A DNA stretch of 64,000 nt, from assembly GCF_001695835.1 (NCBI RefSeq), contig NZ_MBSO01000012.1, positions 496,001 through 560,000 on the forward strand, read 5' to 3'. Shown piece by piece: positions 45,254 through 53,764 of the stretch. The stretch is from Ensifer sp. LC11. Its GTDB lineage: Bacteria > Pseudomonadota > Alphaproteobacteria > Rhizobiales > Rhizobiaceae. The notes beneath the pieces are model-generated. The model worked only from the letters and a program-made list of their open reading frames with translations, was not told the DNA's origin and did no database searches. Within the stretch, counting starts at the first letter, position 1, and each line of letters opens with the position of its first letter. The position numbers and the translations under genes were made by a program.

Positions 45254-45528
45254 TATCTACATCTTCCGGTAGCGCCGTCAATCGAATCAGCCATGGTGAC
45301 AGAAGCCACATGCGTGCGGAGGGGTTGTTCCCGAGGGCGCTCGCGGCAAGCCCGTACGTTGCATCGATAAATGCGGCCTATAATGATCCTTGTGCAGTGC
45401 GAAGCATAAATGTTGCGGCGCAAGAATTGCTTTTCAGTATTTCCTTATTTCTTAGTATATTTCCGGATTCGTCTTTCAACTTCAGGAATTATGTGCTCTC
45501 ATAGGTTTAGTTGGAAGGAGGAAATGCC

Positions 45529-45627
45529 ATGCTCTCATTCTTCGAGCATTTTGCACTTTTCGACGCCTTGATCGTTGCCGCGATCTGCACGCTGCTGATC
45601 CTGAGTTACTTCAGCCGCGAGGCTTGA
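45529..45627 (+). CDS. Small single-helix membrane protein (32 aa)
   Basis: This 32-residue frame reads MLSFFEHFALFDALIVAAIC followed by TLLILSYFSREA, one hydrophobic helix and a short charged tail. GGAAGGAGGAAATGCC gives an excellent ribosome binding site. The 200 bases upstream are AT-rich, as in a promoter. No homologue is known to me. Confidence 0.6.
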   Translation: MLSFFEHFALFDALIVAAICTLLILSYFSREA

Positions 45628-45702
45628 GGCGGAAAGAGTGAGGGATCAGTGCCGTCGCGAGGAGAGGGGCGGCTGATGTCGCCCGGGCGCGTCGCCAGGG
45701 CT

Positions 45703-46305
45703 TCAGGCCATACCGGTTGCGGTGACATGCAGCCAGCGGGTCGGCTCGCCGTCGTAACCGCCGCCATCGGCCTCATCGATTTGGATCTGCGACCAACCGG
45801 CTTGCCCGAAGCAGGCGCTGAGCCACGCCGCTGACGGATAGTTGTAATAGCGGCCGAAACGGTCGTAGCCTTCCATCTCGCCAGCCTTGAAGCTCGCCTG
45901 CAACAGGCCGCCCGGCCTCAGGGCGTGGCGGATGCGGGCCAGCACATCGGCGAGCTCTGCGCGCGGCACATGCAGCAGCGACGCCTCTGCCCAGATGCCG
46001 TCGAAGCGATCTTGCCAGTCGATCTCCTGAAACCTGATGACCTCGACCTTCCGCCCGATCCGCGCTTCCGCCTCCAGCGCCAGCTCTTTCGAGCCGTCGC
46101 AGGCGGTGACGTCGAGGCCACGCTCCAACATCGTGTGGCTGTCGTGCCCGCCGCCGCAGCCGAGATCGAGTACGGCGGCGCCGGGTGCAAGCTTGCGCAT
46201 GAAGGCGGCTAGCCGGGCGGTCGGCGCAAGGCGTTCACGGCTTGCATAGGTCGTGGCATTGTCGCGGTAGAAGGCGAGGGTGTCGTCGAGGGGCGGGTTT
46301 GCCAT
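45703..46305 (-). CDS. Class I SAM-dependent methyltransferase
   Basis: This 200-residue methyltransferase has the SAM motif I VLDLGCGGGHDS, motif II acidic residue in VTACDGSKELA, and a post-motif segment ALRPGGLLQASFKAG. Acceptor substrate unknown; the short length suits a small-molecule or tellurite/thiol methyltransferase-like role. ATG 46305 (MANPPLDDTLAFY) is chosen over 46338 because the N-terminus fits the family. Confidence 0.85.
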   Translation of the reverse strand: MANPPLDDTLAFYRDNATTYASRERLAPTARLAAFMRKLAPGAAVLDLGCGGGHDSHTMLERGLDVTACDGSKELALEAEARIGRKVEVIRFQEIDWQDRFDGIWAEASLLHVPRAELADVLARIRHALRPGGLLQASFKAGEMEGYDRFGRYYNYPSAAWLSACFGQAGWSQIQIDEADGGGYDGEPTRWLHVTATGMA

Positions 46306-46541
46306 TCCATTTTTCTCTGCGGCGGAAGTTCTGACCATTGCTGTTCGCGTGGAACCAGTCGACAGCGGCGATCCATGCAGCTTTCAGATAGCGGGACGTG
46401 TCGCGAATCTGATCTGGTGGGTCGAGTACGAGATCAACAGGGCGAGCGGGATTTGCATCGTTTGCAAGGCGTTGCCCGAAAGTGCCGGCGTTTACTCCGA
46501 TTGTTACAAGTAGCCGCCGCAAACCGTTCTTGCCGCCCATG

Positions 46542-47420
46542 TCATTGCGCCCGATCCGTGCCGATGAGCGGCAGCGCCCGCAGCATGTTTCTGATCGCGA
46601 TCGCGTCCCATGGCAGGTGTTCGGTGATGCCGAGCCCCACGACCTCTGCCTCGGCTGCCACGTCATTCAGCAGGCGAACGATCTGCGGAATGGTCATACG
46701 CCCCTGCGGGATGCCGGCGAAGGCACCGGGGGCGGCGTCCGGTCGCGAAAAGTAGAGCGAACGTAGTGTCGCCGGATCGAGGACGTCGAGGTCGAAATGG
46801 ATGGCGACATGCCGCGCTCCGGAGGAACGCAGCCAGTCGATCACCGGTTTGCTCGTGTCGATCAGTTCGGACGGTGTCGCCATGTTGAGCCCGAGGCGGT
46901 CGACGGTCGCCCGTTCCGCCGGCGACATGTCGTAGAGCCCCGCATACATCACCCTTTCGGCTTTTATCGGCCTTTTGACCCTTCTGGTAAAATCCGCGTC
47001 GCCTTCGCCCATCAGCTGGGCGAGCACCATGGTATGCGCATGCGTGCTCTGGTCCGTCGTCCTGATATCCGGATGGGCGTCGACCCAGAGAACCGCGAGA
47101 TCGCCTTGATAGCGCTCGTTGAGATAGGCAAAGGGCGCAAGGTCCACGGCGCAGTCGCCGCCGAGCACGACGATTTTGTCCGGCGCTTCGCGCTTCAGGA
47201 TCTCTTCTGCCGCATCGAGCTGGTGGAGGATGGCGCTGCGGGCGACGATGCCCTCCTCCAGAGGAAGTTTGGCGCCGTCCGGTTCCGGCACCTCGACCGT
47301 TGCCACCGGTCCGGAGGCGGCCGGCGCCAGAAAGGCGAGCAGCTGCGCACCGAAATGATAGGCTTCCAGCGTTCCGCCCTGCCATTGCGGGATCTGCAGA
47401 CGTAGGGTTTTTCCGCTCAC
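46542..47420 (-). CDS. Arginase/agmatinase-fold (ureohydrolase) protein
   Basis: This 292-residue ureohydrolase-fold protein has the metal motifs LGGDCAVDL, VDAHPDIRT and HFDLDVLDP. The first motif normally reads GGDHS; here the His is Cys, which removes or changes one manganese ligand. Agmatinase, arginase and formiminoglutamase share this fold, so the substrate is open. GTG 47420 with AGGAGAGAACA upstream is the start. A second atypical member is at 60912. Confidence 0.85.
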   Translation of the reverse strand: MSGKTLRLQIPQWQGGTLEAYHFGAQLLAFLAPAASGPVATVEVPEPDGAKLPLEEGIVARSAILHQLDAAEEILKREAPDKIVVLGGDCAVDLAPFAYLNERYQGDLAVLWVDAHPDIRTTDQSTHAHTMVLAQLMGEGDADFTRRVKRPIKAERVMYAGLYDMSPAERATVDRLGLNMATPSELIDTSKPVIDWLRSSGARHVAIHFDLDVLDPATLRSLYFSRPDAAPGAFAGIPQGRMTIPQIVRLLNDVAAEAEVVGLGITEHLPWDAIAIRNMLRALPLIGTDRAQ

Positions 47421-47726
47421 TGTTCTCTCCTGCCGAAGGTCTCTCCTGCCGAGTTTGGCGACAGACTAGACGAAGATTGCGGCAGGCGGAGAAAAATGTC
47501 GGCCGGCATCCGCGAAACCGGCCGATCAACAGGCCAGCCGCTTCCGCGTAAGCGCGATCCCATGGCACGTCGAGCGCATGTTCGGGTGGCACTGAGCCAC
47601 CCGATGCGATCGATCTGCGATGAACTTCCGGGCGGACGTCCGCCTCGCCGCCGCCACCCAACGATCGGGTGTCAAGGGCACGAATTCAGCTCGATCAGCC
47701 AGACGAGACCGGCAATTCTTACGGTC

Positions 47727-48176
47727 TCACTTGGCGGCCTGGGTGGCGCCAAGCAGGTAGTCTCCGTCCCAATGCCAGATCTGCTTGTCGTCGACCGTGA
47801 CCTTGACGATCGCCTGGAATCCGGCGAGCGTACCGCTGCCGGCATGGAATGCACAGGTTCCGAGCGGCGGCTTGGCCGTATCGTAGACGACGCAGTATCC
47901 GACCGCCGAGTCTCCATTTCCGACAGCGATGACCGCCGCGCTGCTGGAGAAAAGGGGATTGGCGATCACCGGCCCGTAGTAGAGGATCTTGGTGCCCACC
48001 GGGATCGCCTCAAGGTTCGATTCCGTAATGGTGCAGAAGCTCGGGGTGTCGCCGGAGAACTGGCTGCACTCCTTCGAGATCTTGAGGGGTTGCGTCGCGG
48101 GTGCTGCGGGCGCCGCGGACGCCACGGATGTCAGCGCCAGGATGGCGCCAGCCGACATGGTTAACAGTCTGCTCAT
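47727..48176 (-). CDS. Hypothetical secreted protein (149 aa)
   Basis: This 149-residue protein has a signal peptide (MSRLLTMSAGAILALTSVASA) and a small beta-rich domain with four Cys (SKECSQF, SFCTITE, GYCVVYD, GTCAFH), likely two disulfides in the periplasm. GGAGGGAC precedes the ATG. The function is unknown. It lies between arginase-like and sulfatase genes. Confidence 0.75.
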   Translation of the reverse strand: MSRLLTMSAGAILALTSVASAAPAAPATQPLKISKECSQFSGDTPSFCTITESNLEAIPVGTKILYYGPVIANPLFSSSAAVIAVGNGDSAVGYCVVYDTAKPPLGTCAFHAGSGTLAGFQAIVKVTVDDKQIWHWDGDYLLGATQAAK

Positions 48177-48400
48177 GGCCTAGTCCCTCCGGTCGAATGA
48201 GGGCCGAAATTCTACTCTTGATCTCCTGCTCCGGCAATTTGCCACTTTGAATTATAAGGGCGCTGGTCTCCGCCGCCGGCCTGTTCCGAAATCGTCGCCG
48301 AGGGGCAACGTCACGCCGGTCGAGCCATCCCAAAGGGGGCCGGCGAAAGGCCATCCCGCAAAGCGCCGCTCTGCGAGATGGAAGGGCGACGGCATCATCT

Positions 48401-50038
48401 CTACTGCTTGCCGGTCGAAAGCTTGTCCATCACCTCGTCAAGATTGAAGCTCGCCGGCTTCTGGCGGATCGGGAACTCCTTGAAGCTTTCCAGCCACTTG
48501 CCGACGATCGCCTGCGAGGGCACGAGCAGGAAGGCGCGTTCGGCCATCCAGCGGTCATATTCGAAGGATTCCGGTCCGCGCTCGAAGGGGTCCGCCCGCA
48601 TGTTGAATATCCAGGGCAAGCGCAGGTTGGTGAACTCACGCTGCCAGACGCCGATGCCGGTGTGTTCCTGGATCTTGAAGTTGAGCTTCCAATCCTGCAC
48701 CCGGACCGCCACGAGTTCGCCGTCGTCGTTCCAGTAGAGGAACTCGCGGCGGGGACCATCGGCCACTTCGCCGCGGAAGAAGGGCATGAGGTTATAGCCG
48801 TCGAGATGGACCTTGAAGGTCTTGCTGCCGGCCTGGTAGCCGGTCAGGCACTTGGCAACGATGTCCGTTTCGCCGGCGGCCGCACAGAAGGTCGGGATCA
48901 GGTCGTAGTGCGAGAACATCTCGTTATAGATCGTGTTCGGCTTGATGACGCCCGGCCAGCGGATCAGCATCGGCACGCGGTAACCACCTTCCCAGTTGGT
49001 GGCCTTTTCGCCGCGGAAGGGCGTGGTGCCGCCATCCGGCCAACTCATCACCTCGGCGCCGTTGTCGGTGGTGTAGATGACGATGGTGTTTTCAAGGACG
49101 CCGAGATCCTCGAGCTTCTTCAGCAGTTCGCCGACATGCCCGTCGTGCTCGACCATGCCGTCGGGATAGAGGCCTTTGCCGGTCTTGCCTTGGGACTCCG
49201 CCTTCAGATGCGTGAAGATGTGCATGCGGGTGGAGTTGAAGTAGCAGAACCACGGTTTCTGGGCGTTGTGCTGGCGATCGATGAAATCGAGTGCTGCCGC
49301 CAGGAACTCGGTGTCGACCGTTTCCATGCGCTTCTTCGTCAGCGCGCCGGTATCCTCGATCCGCCCGTCGGCATAGGAGTGGATGACGCCGCGCGGGCCG
49401 AAGCGCTTGGCGAAATCCGGGTTCTTCGGGTAGTCGGGGTTTTCCGGCTCTTCTTCGGCATTCAGATGGTAGAGATTGCCGAAGAACTCGTCGAAGCCGT
49501 GAGCAGTCGGCAGGAACTCGTCCTTGTCGCCGAGGTGGTTCTTGCCGAACTGGCCGGTGGCATAGCCCTGCACCTTCAGGAGCTCGGCAACCGTCGGGTC
49601 TTCCGCCTGCAGGCCGAGATCGGCGCCGGGCAGGCCGACCTTGGTGAGGCCTGTGCGGATCGGCGACTGACCGGTGATGAAGGCGGCGCGGCCGGCGGTG
49701 CAGCTCTGCTCGGCATACCAGTCGGTGAACATTGCGCCCTCATTGCCGATGCGGTCGATGTTGGGGGTGCGGTAGCCCATCATGCCACGGTGATAGATGC
49801 TCGGATTGAACCAGCCGATATCGTCGCCCATGATCATCAGGATGTTGGGTTTGCCGCCCGTGCCGGCGGCGGGTGCCGTCGATTGCTGCGCATGCGCTGC
49901 GGGTGCGGAAACCGTGAGCGCTGCCGCCGCAAGCGCGCTGCCGCCGAGCAGGAGGTCGCGGCGGCTGACACTCAAGTGCGGCTCGTCCTGGAGTTGCTCG
50001 TTCTGTTCGGGATGTTCGGATACCGGATGCTTGTTCAT
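48401..50038 (-). CDS. Sulfatase 1, Tat-exported arylsulfatase-type
   Basis: This 545-residue sulfatase has a Tat signal (SRRDLLLGGSALAAAA, about residues 25-50), metal-binding Asp72-Asp73 (GDDIGWFNP), and the maturation motif CTAGR with Cys113 to be converted to formylglycine. Further blocks are GFDEFFGNLYHLNAEEEPE and YTTDNGAE. It removes sulfate from an organic ester in the periplasm. GGAGCGATGTGCC precedes the ATG. It is a close paralogue of sulfatase 2. A shared 12-base element lies about 200 bases upstream (50242-50253). Confidence 0.95.
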   Translation of the reverse strand: MNKHPVSEHPEQNEQLQDEPHLSVSRRDLLLGGSALAAAALTVSAPAAHAQQSTAPAAGTGGKPNILMIMGDDIGWFNPSIYHRGMMGYRTPNIDRIGNEGAMFTDWYAEQSCTAGRAAFITGQSPIRTGLTKVGLPGADLGLQAEDPTVAELLKVQGYATGQFGKNHLGDKDEFLPTAHGFDEFFGNLYHLNAEEEPENPDYPKNPDFAKRFGPRGVIHSYADGRIEDTGALTKKRMETVDTEFLAAALDFIDRQHNAQKPWFCYFNSTRMHIFTHLKAESQGKTGKGLYPDGMVEHDGHVGELLKKLEDLGVLENTIVIYTTDNGAEVMSWPDGGTTPFRGEKATNWEGGYRVPMLIRWPGVIKPNTIYNEMFSHYDLIPTFCAAAGETDIVAKCLTGYQAGSKTFKVHLDGYNLMPFFRGEVADGPRREFLYWNDDGELVAVRVQDWKLNFKIQEHTGIGVWQREFTNLRLPWIFNMRADPFERGPESFEYDRWMAERAFLLVPSQAIVGKWLESFKEFPIRQKPASFNLDEVMDKLSTGKQ

Positions 50039-50126
50039 GGCACATCGCTCCATATCGCCAGAGGGGATCGAGACCTGGGTGCCGGACAATTGCTGCGATC
50101 GGGATCGGGCCGAGGGCAAATCATGC

Positions 50127-50180
50127 GGCACATGAAAGTGCTACAGCTGCCGCTTTGCGTCCGGTCGGGCGCACGGCGCT
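50127..50180 (+). repeat. Intergenic repeat B, partial
   Basis: The segment CATGAAAGTGCTACAGCTGC followed by TTTGCGTCCGGTCGGGCGCA and GGCGCTGT matches the right half of repeat B. It lies in the 5' leader of sulfatase 1, between the shared upstream element and the start codon. Confidence 0.6.
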
Positions 50181-50241
50181 GTCATGAAAGACAATCGGTG
50201 GACGCGTGACTGTGCGCCCGGTCTGGTGAAGGGGCAAGGAT

Positions 50242-50253
50242 GTAACAGTTACG
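50242..50253 (-). promoter_or_regulatory. Sulfatase 1 upstream element CGTAACTGTTAC
   Basis: On the coding strand of sulfatase 1 this reads CGTAACTGTTACATCCTTG, a palindrome GTAAC-N-GTTAC followed by CTTG that fits a -35 box. The identical 12 bases in the same orientation are upstream of sulfatase 2 (55351-55362). Confidence 0.65.
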
Positions 50254-50366
50254 CTCCGCCTTGCATTGCGGCGAGCCGCGTGGCATTCGGCGCAAACTGA
50301 CGTAGCGTCAGGTGCTGGACGTGACGTGCGCGAATGCCGAAAAGGCCGAAAAGTGCACGGAATTAG

Positions 50367-50381
50367 GTCAATAATATTGAC
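50367..50381. promoter_or_regulatory. Inverted repeat GTCAAT-AAT-ATTGAC
   Basis: Perfect six-base arms with a three-base spacer lie about 200 bases upstream of the aminotransferase start, with repeat A between. It may mark a control site of that gene or of an RNA starting here. Confidence 0.4.
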
Positions 50382-50417
50382 ATAAATTAGCGGTCATGGT
50401 CCTGTCGCTTCACCGTC

Positions 50418-50520
50418 GAGAGCATCCCGCCTTCAAGTGGGATCGCTTGAAGCGGAAAGATGCTCTAGAACGAAAATGTCTGGGCTCCTTCGTGCGTTCA
50501 CCCGAACGCACGGCGCTCTA
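50418..50520 (+). repeat. Intergenic repeat A, copy 4
   Basis: Both hairpins are present (GAGAGCATCC...AAGATGCTCT and CGTGCGTTCACCCGAACGCA, ending GGCGCTCT). It touches the first bases upstream of the aminotransferase leader. Confidence 0.85.
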
Positions 50521-50580
50521 AAATGACGCGGGAGGAAGCGGAGAACCGCTTTCCGCATATAATCTCTGAGGAAACGCCCC

Positions 50581-51807
50581 ATGCTGGATTGGGAACACAT
50601 ATTCGCGACGCGCTCGAGCCGGATGCGCGCCTCGGAAATCCGCGAGCTGTTGAAACTGCTCGATCGCCCCGACATCATCTCGTTTGCCGGCGGCATTCCC
50701 GATCCTGCGCTGTTTCCGGACGCCGAGTTCAAGGACGCCTATGCGGAGATCTTTTCCGGCCCGGCCGTGAGCGCCGCGCTGCAATATTCGGTGAGCGAAG
50801 GCTACAAGCCGCTGCGCGAATGGCTCGCCAAGCAGATGGAAGCCATCGGCATTCCTGCCGGCGTCGATAACATCTTCATCACCTCGGGTTCGCAGCAGGG
50901 CCTCGACTATCTCGGCAAGCTGTTCCTGTCGCCGAAGGATACCGCACTTGTCACCTGGCCGACCTATCTCGGCGCGCTGCAGGCCTTCAATGCCTACGAG
51001 CCGACCTATGACCAGCTGAACCCCAACGGCAACCGCACGCCGGAAGCCTATCGCCAGGCCGCATCGGAAGCCGGCGGTCGCGTCAAGTTCGCCTATCTCT
51101 CGGCGGATTTCGCCAACCCGACCGGGGAGACCGTTGACCGGGCAGGGCGCGAGCGCATGCTTGCGCTCGCCGAAGAGCTCGACATCGCGCTCATCGAGGA
51201 TGCGGCCTACCAGTCGCTGCGCTATGACGGCGAGCCGGTGCCGCCGATCCTGGCGCTGGAAATCGCGAAGAAGGGCGACATCAACAGCGCCCGCACGATC
51301 TATTGCGGCTCGTTCTCCAAGACGCTGGCGCCCGGCCTTCGCGTCGGCTGGGTCTGCGCCTCGGAAAAGGTGATCCGCAAGCTGGTGCTCCTGAAGCAGG
51401 CGGCCGATCTTCATTCCTCGACCATCAACCAGATGGCGATCTGCACGGTTGCCGAGCGCGGGTTCGATGAGCAGGTGGCCAAGATCCACAAGGTCTACAA
51501 GCAGCGTCGCAACGCCATGCTGGCAGCGCTTTCGAAGTATATGCCCGAGGGTGTTTCCTGGACGAAGCCGGAAGGCGGCATGTTCGTCTGGGTGACGCTG
51601 CCGAAGGGCATGGATGGCGCAGCGCTGCTCGCAAAATCGATCGAGACGGCCAAGGTCGCCTTCGTTCCCGGCCGCGCCTTCTTTGCCGATGGCTCGGGTG
51701 AAAACACGCTGCGTGTCTCGTTCTCCTGCGCCAACGACAAGATGATCGACGAAGGCATCCGCCGCCTCGGCGACCTCATCCGCGGCGAGGTTTCGCTGGC
51801 CGCTTGA
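50581..51807 (+). CDS. PLP-dependent aminotransferase (2-aminoadipate/aromatic type)
   Basis: This 408-residue fold type I aminotransferase starts MLDWEHIFATRSSRMRASEI. The segment ISFAGGIPDP and the PLP lysine in YCGSFSKTLAPGLRVGW mark the group of 2-aminoadipate/valine-pyruvate/MocR-related aminotransferases without a regulator domain. It transfers amino groups between amino acids and 2-oxo acids. The leader has GAGGAAACGCCCC before the ATG. It is divergent from sulfatase 1 and ends in a good terminator. Confidence 0.9.
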   Translation: MLDWEHIFATRSSRMRASEIRELLKLLDRPDIISFAGGIPDPALFPDAEFKDAYAEIFSGPAVSAALQYSVSEGYKPLREWLAKQMEAIGIPAGVDNIFITSGSQQGLDYLGKLFLSPKDTALVTWPTYLGALQAFNAYEPTYDQLNPNGNRTPEAYRQAASEAGGRVKFAYLSADFANPTGETVDRAGRERMLALAEELDIALIEDAAYQSLRYDGEPVPPILALEIAKKGDINSARTIYCGSFSKTLAPGLRVGWVCASEKVIRKLVLLKQAADLHSSTINQMAICTVAERGFDEQVAKIHKVYKQRRNAMLAALSKYMPEGVSWTKPEGGMFVWVTLPKGMDGAALLAKSIETAKVAFVPGRAFFADGSGENTLRVSFSCANDKMIDEGIRRLGDLIRGEVSLAA

Positions 51808-51830
51808 GGCTTTGAGCTTTCTTTATCCAG

Positions 51831-51861
51831 ATAGCGCGCCTCCGTGGGCGCGCTATTTTTT
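51831..51861 (+). terminator. Rho-independent terminator of aminotransferase gene
   Basis: Stem ATAGCGCGCC/GGCGCGCTAT with a six-base loop followed by six T. It lies 24 bases after the aminotransferase stop. Confidence 0.92.
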
Positions 51862-51925
51862 GGCGTGTGCTCCCAGCCAAGTGCGGGAATGGCCCGCTGC
51901 ATCCGGCTGTGCAAGAAAACTGGGG

Positions 51926-52408
51926 CTAAAAGACCAGCAAGTCCGCCAATTGCAGGGTCGCTCCGAGGCCAACCAGGAGGACGCCGAGCTTTGCCCACCA
52001 GCCGAGTTGTTGTGACCTGCGTATTGTCTCGATAAAATTGGCTATCACGACCAATTGCGCGGCTTCTTCCTTGCTTTTCAGGTCTTCCTGATCGAAGTCG
52101 ACCATCTTGCTGGATGCTTCGTCGAATTTGGTTTGCAAGGTGGCGAGTGCCACCTGGGTCAGTGGTGTCTGTTCCTGCGAAAGCAGTTTGAGGACGCCGC
52201 CGAGCAGCGTCGTGAGCGTTCGCACGTTCCGGTAGGCGCCGAGGCTTACCTGTCGGGCCACGCTCTGCAAGTCACCCTGCATGGCGGCGAAACTGGCTGC
52301 CTGATCGTTAAGGCGCTTTCCGGAGAGCAGATCGTAGAACAGCGCTGCCAAACCCGCGATCTCGATCGCAAGGCCAGTGGCCCCAACTCCACCTGTGGTG
52401 AAATCCAT
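51926..52408 (-). CDS. Hypothetical membrane protein (160 aa)
   Basis: This 160-residue protein has hydrophobic segments near the N-terminus (about 8-26, GVGATGLAIEIAGLAALFY) and at the C-terminus (about 137-157, WWAKLGVLLVGLGATLQLA), and between them a helical, charged region with SQEQTPL and FDQEDLKSKEEAAQ. It is not recognised. It lies 65 bases downstream of the aminotransferase terminator, convergent. Confidence 0.7.
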   Translation of the reverse strand: MDFTTGGVGATGLAIEIAGLAALFYDLLSGKRLNDQAASFAAMQGDLQSVARQVSLGAYRNVRTLTTLLGGVLKLLSQEQTPLTQVALATLQTKFDEASSKMVDFDQEDLKSKEEAAQLVVIANFIETIRRSQQLGWWAKLGVLLVGLGATLQLADLLVF

Positions 52409-52507
52409 CTCGCGTGCTCCCCCACCTGCGTTGCGACGAACGGTATTCTATAGGGCTCCGGCCAAATCATAAGTTGTCCAAATGGGTGGCTGGATACTAC
52501 CTTCGGG

Positions 52508-52735
52508 TTAGTCGAGCACGGGGATATCGGCACTGAGACTTGCTGGCCGCCGGCTGTGCCCGGATTGCACGGGTGGCGGGAGTGCTCTATAGGAAGCCTG
52601 TGAAATGGCCGGACCTATCCCGGCCACGTAAGCGTTAACGTCACTCAACGCGTATGATCGAACGGCTTTTGCGGCTTCGATCTGCGCGACTCTGTCCTGC
52701 GGATCGAGGTTTTTAAGCCCCCAAAGGACGCACAT
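52508..52735 (-). CDS. Possible small hypothetical protein, overlaps next gene start
   Basis: This 75-residue frame (MCVLWGLKNLDPQDRVAQIE and onward) has acceptable codon use and helical character, but no good ribosome binding site; its ATG overlaps that of the siderophore-interacting gene on the other strand. It occupies most of the 325-base gap 52409-52733. It may be a real small gene or chance. Confidence 0.3.
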   Translation of the reverse strand: MCVLWGLKNLDPQDRVAQIEAAKAVRSYALSDVNAYVAGIGPAISQASYRALPPPVQSGHSRRPASLSADIPVLD

Positions 52736-53504
52736 GGACAATCTTCTCGACTATTCTCATCTTTCGCCGCCTCGGATCGAACGGGTTCGTCATGAGCTCC
52801 GGCGTCGCTCGCTCGTCGTTTCCGGTATCGAGCGGGTAACACCCGGCATGCTCAGGATCACGCTGTCGGGCGACGACCTTGCGGATTTCGTCAGCCTCGG
52901 CGCCGACGATCATATCAAGGTGTTCGTACCTGGCTCCGACGGCGATGAAGAGCGCCGGGATTACACCCCGCGGCGCTACGACAACGGCGCGCGCATTCTG
53001 GCGCTCGATTTCGCGCTGCACGAGGCGGGCCCGGTGACGGCCTGGGCGATGAAGGCTGAGGTCGGCGACCGGCTCGAGATCGGCGGGCCGCGCGGCTCGG
53101 CTGTCGTGTCAGGCGATATCAGGCGCTTGCTTTTGATCGGCGACGAAACGGCGCTGCCGGCAATCGGGCGGCGGATCGAGGAGGCGCAAGCCGGCCAGAA
53201 CATCACCAGCATCGCTGTTGTCACGGGGCCGGACGAACGGCAGACCTTCCGCACGGAGGCGGTGCTTGCCACCCATTGGGCCTATCGTCCGCTAGAACAG
53301 GCGAACGATCCGACGGCGCTGCTCTCGGTCGTAAGGTCCGTACCCCTCGAACCCGGCACCTTCGTCTGGATCGCCGCCGAGGCGGCGGTGACGCGGGCGA
53401 TCCGCGCTCACTTCGTCGAGGAGCGCGGCCTGCCGCTTCCCTGGCTGAAGGCCTCCGGATACTGGGTGAAGGGGAGGGCCGACAGCACGGAGAAGTTCGA
53501 ATAG
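52734..53504 (+). CDS. Siderophore-interacting protein (FAD-dependent ferric-siderophore reductase)
   Basis: This 256-residue protein has the SIP pattern: an FAD-binding domain with DYTPRRYD and ALHEAGPVTAWA, and a C-terminal NAD(P)H domain with LLIGDETALPAI and FVWIAAEAAVTRAIR. Such reductases free iron from siderophores in the cytoplasm by reduction. AAAGGACGC precedes the ATG. No siderophore receptor or synthesis gene is close, and I see no convincing Fur-type box in the 300 bases upstream. Confidence 0.93.
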   Translation: MDNLLDYSHLSPPRIERVRHELRRRSLVVSGIERVTPGMLRITLSGDDLADFVSLGADDHIKVFVPGSDGDEERRDYTPRRYDNGARILALDFALHEAGPVTAWAMKAEVGDRLEIGGPRGSAVVSGDIRRLLLIGDETALPAIGRRIEEAQAGQNITSIAVVTGPDERQTFRTEAVLATHWAYRPLEQANDPTALLSVVRSVPLEPGTFVWIAAEAAVTRAIRAHFVEERGLPLPWLKASGYWVKGRADSTEKFE

Positions 53505-53764
53505 GCGGCGAGCAACGGAGGGCCACCGGTTTGAGCGGCCGCGCGGCCCTTCCTCCGCGGCGGCGCCCCCTTGTCACCGGGGCGCGGCTCAGGCGCCACC
53601 CAAAGGGCGCAAAGCCCGGAAAAGTGTGAAGCGCTTCCTGCACGCAATTGCGTTGCCTTGGAGAGTCAGGTCATTTCGCATCGTTCGATGCGACGGCGAT
53701 TTGATTCCGGTGGACCGTGATTGCCCGTTGCTTCCGGCGGTTCATTTCGAGGGGTAGGGCAGGT

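Larger units (their letters stand above)
50039..50580. other. Regulatory gap upstream of sulfatase 1 and aminotransferase
   Basis: This 542-base gap between divergent genes contains, in order, a partial repeat B (50127-50180), the CGTAACTGTTAC element of sulfatase 1 (50242-50253, minus strand), an inverted repeat GTCAAT-AAT-ATTGAC (50367-50381) and repeat A copy 4 (50418-50520). It has no gene. Confidence 0.6.

Noticed and set aside
48662-50209. Long plus-strand frame over sulfatase 1
   Set aside because: Mirror frame of a confident gene; no ribosome binding site or recognisable domain.
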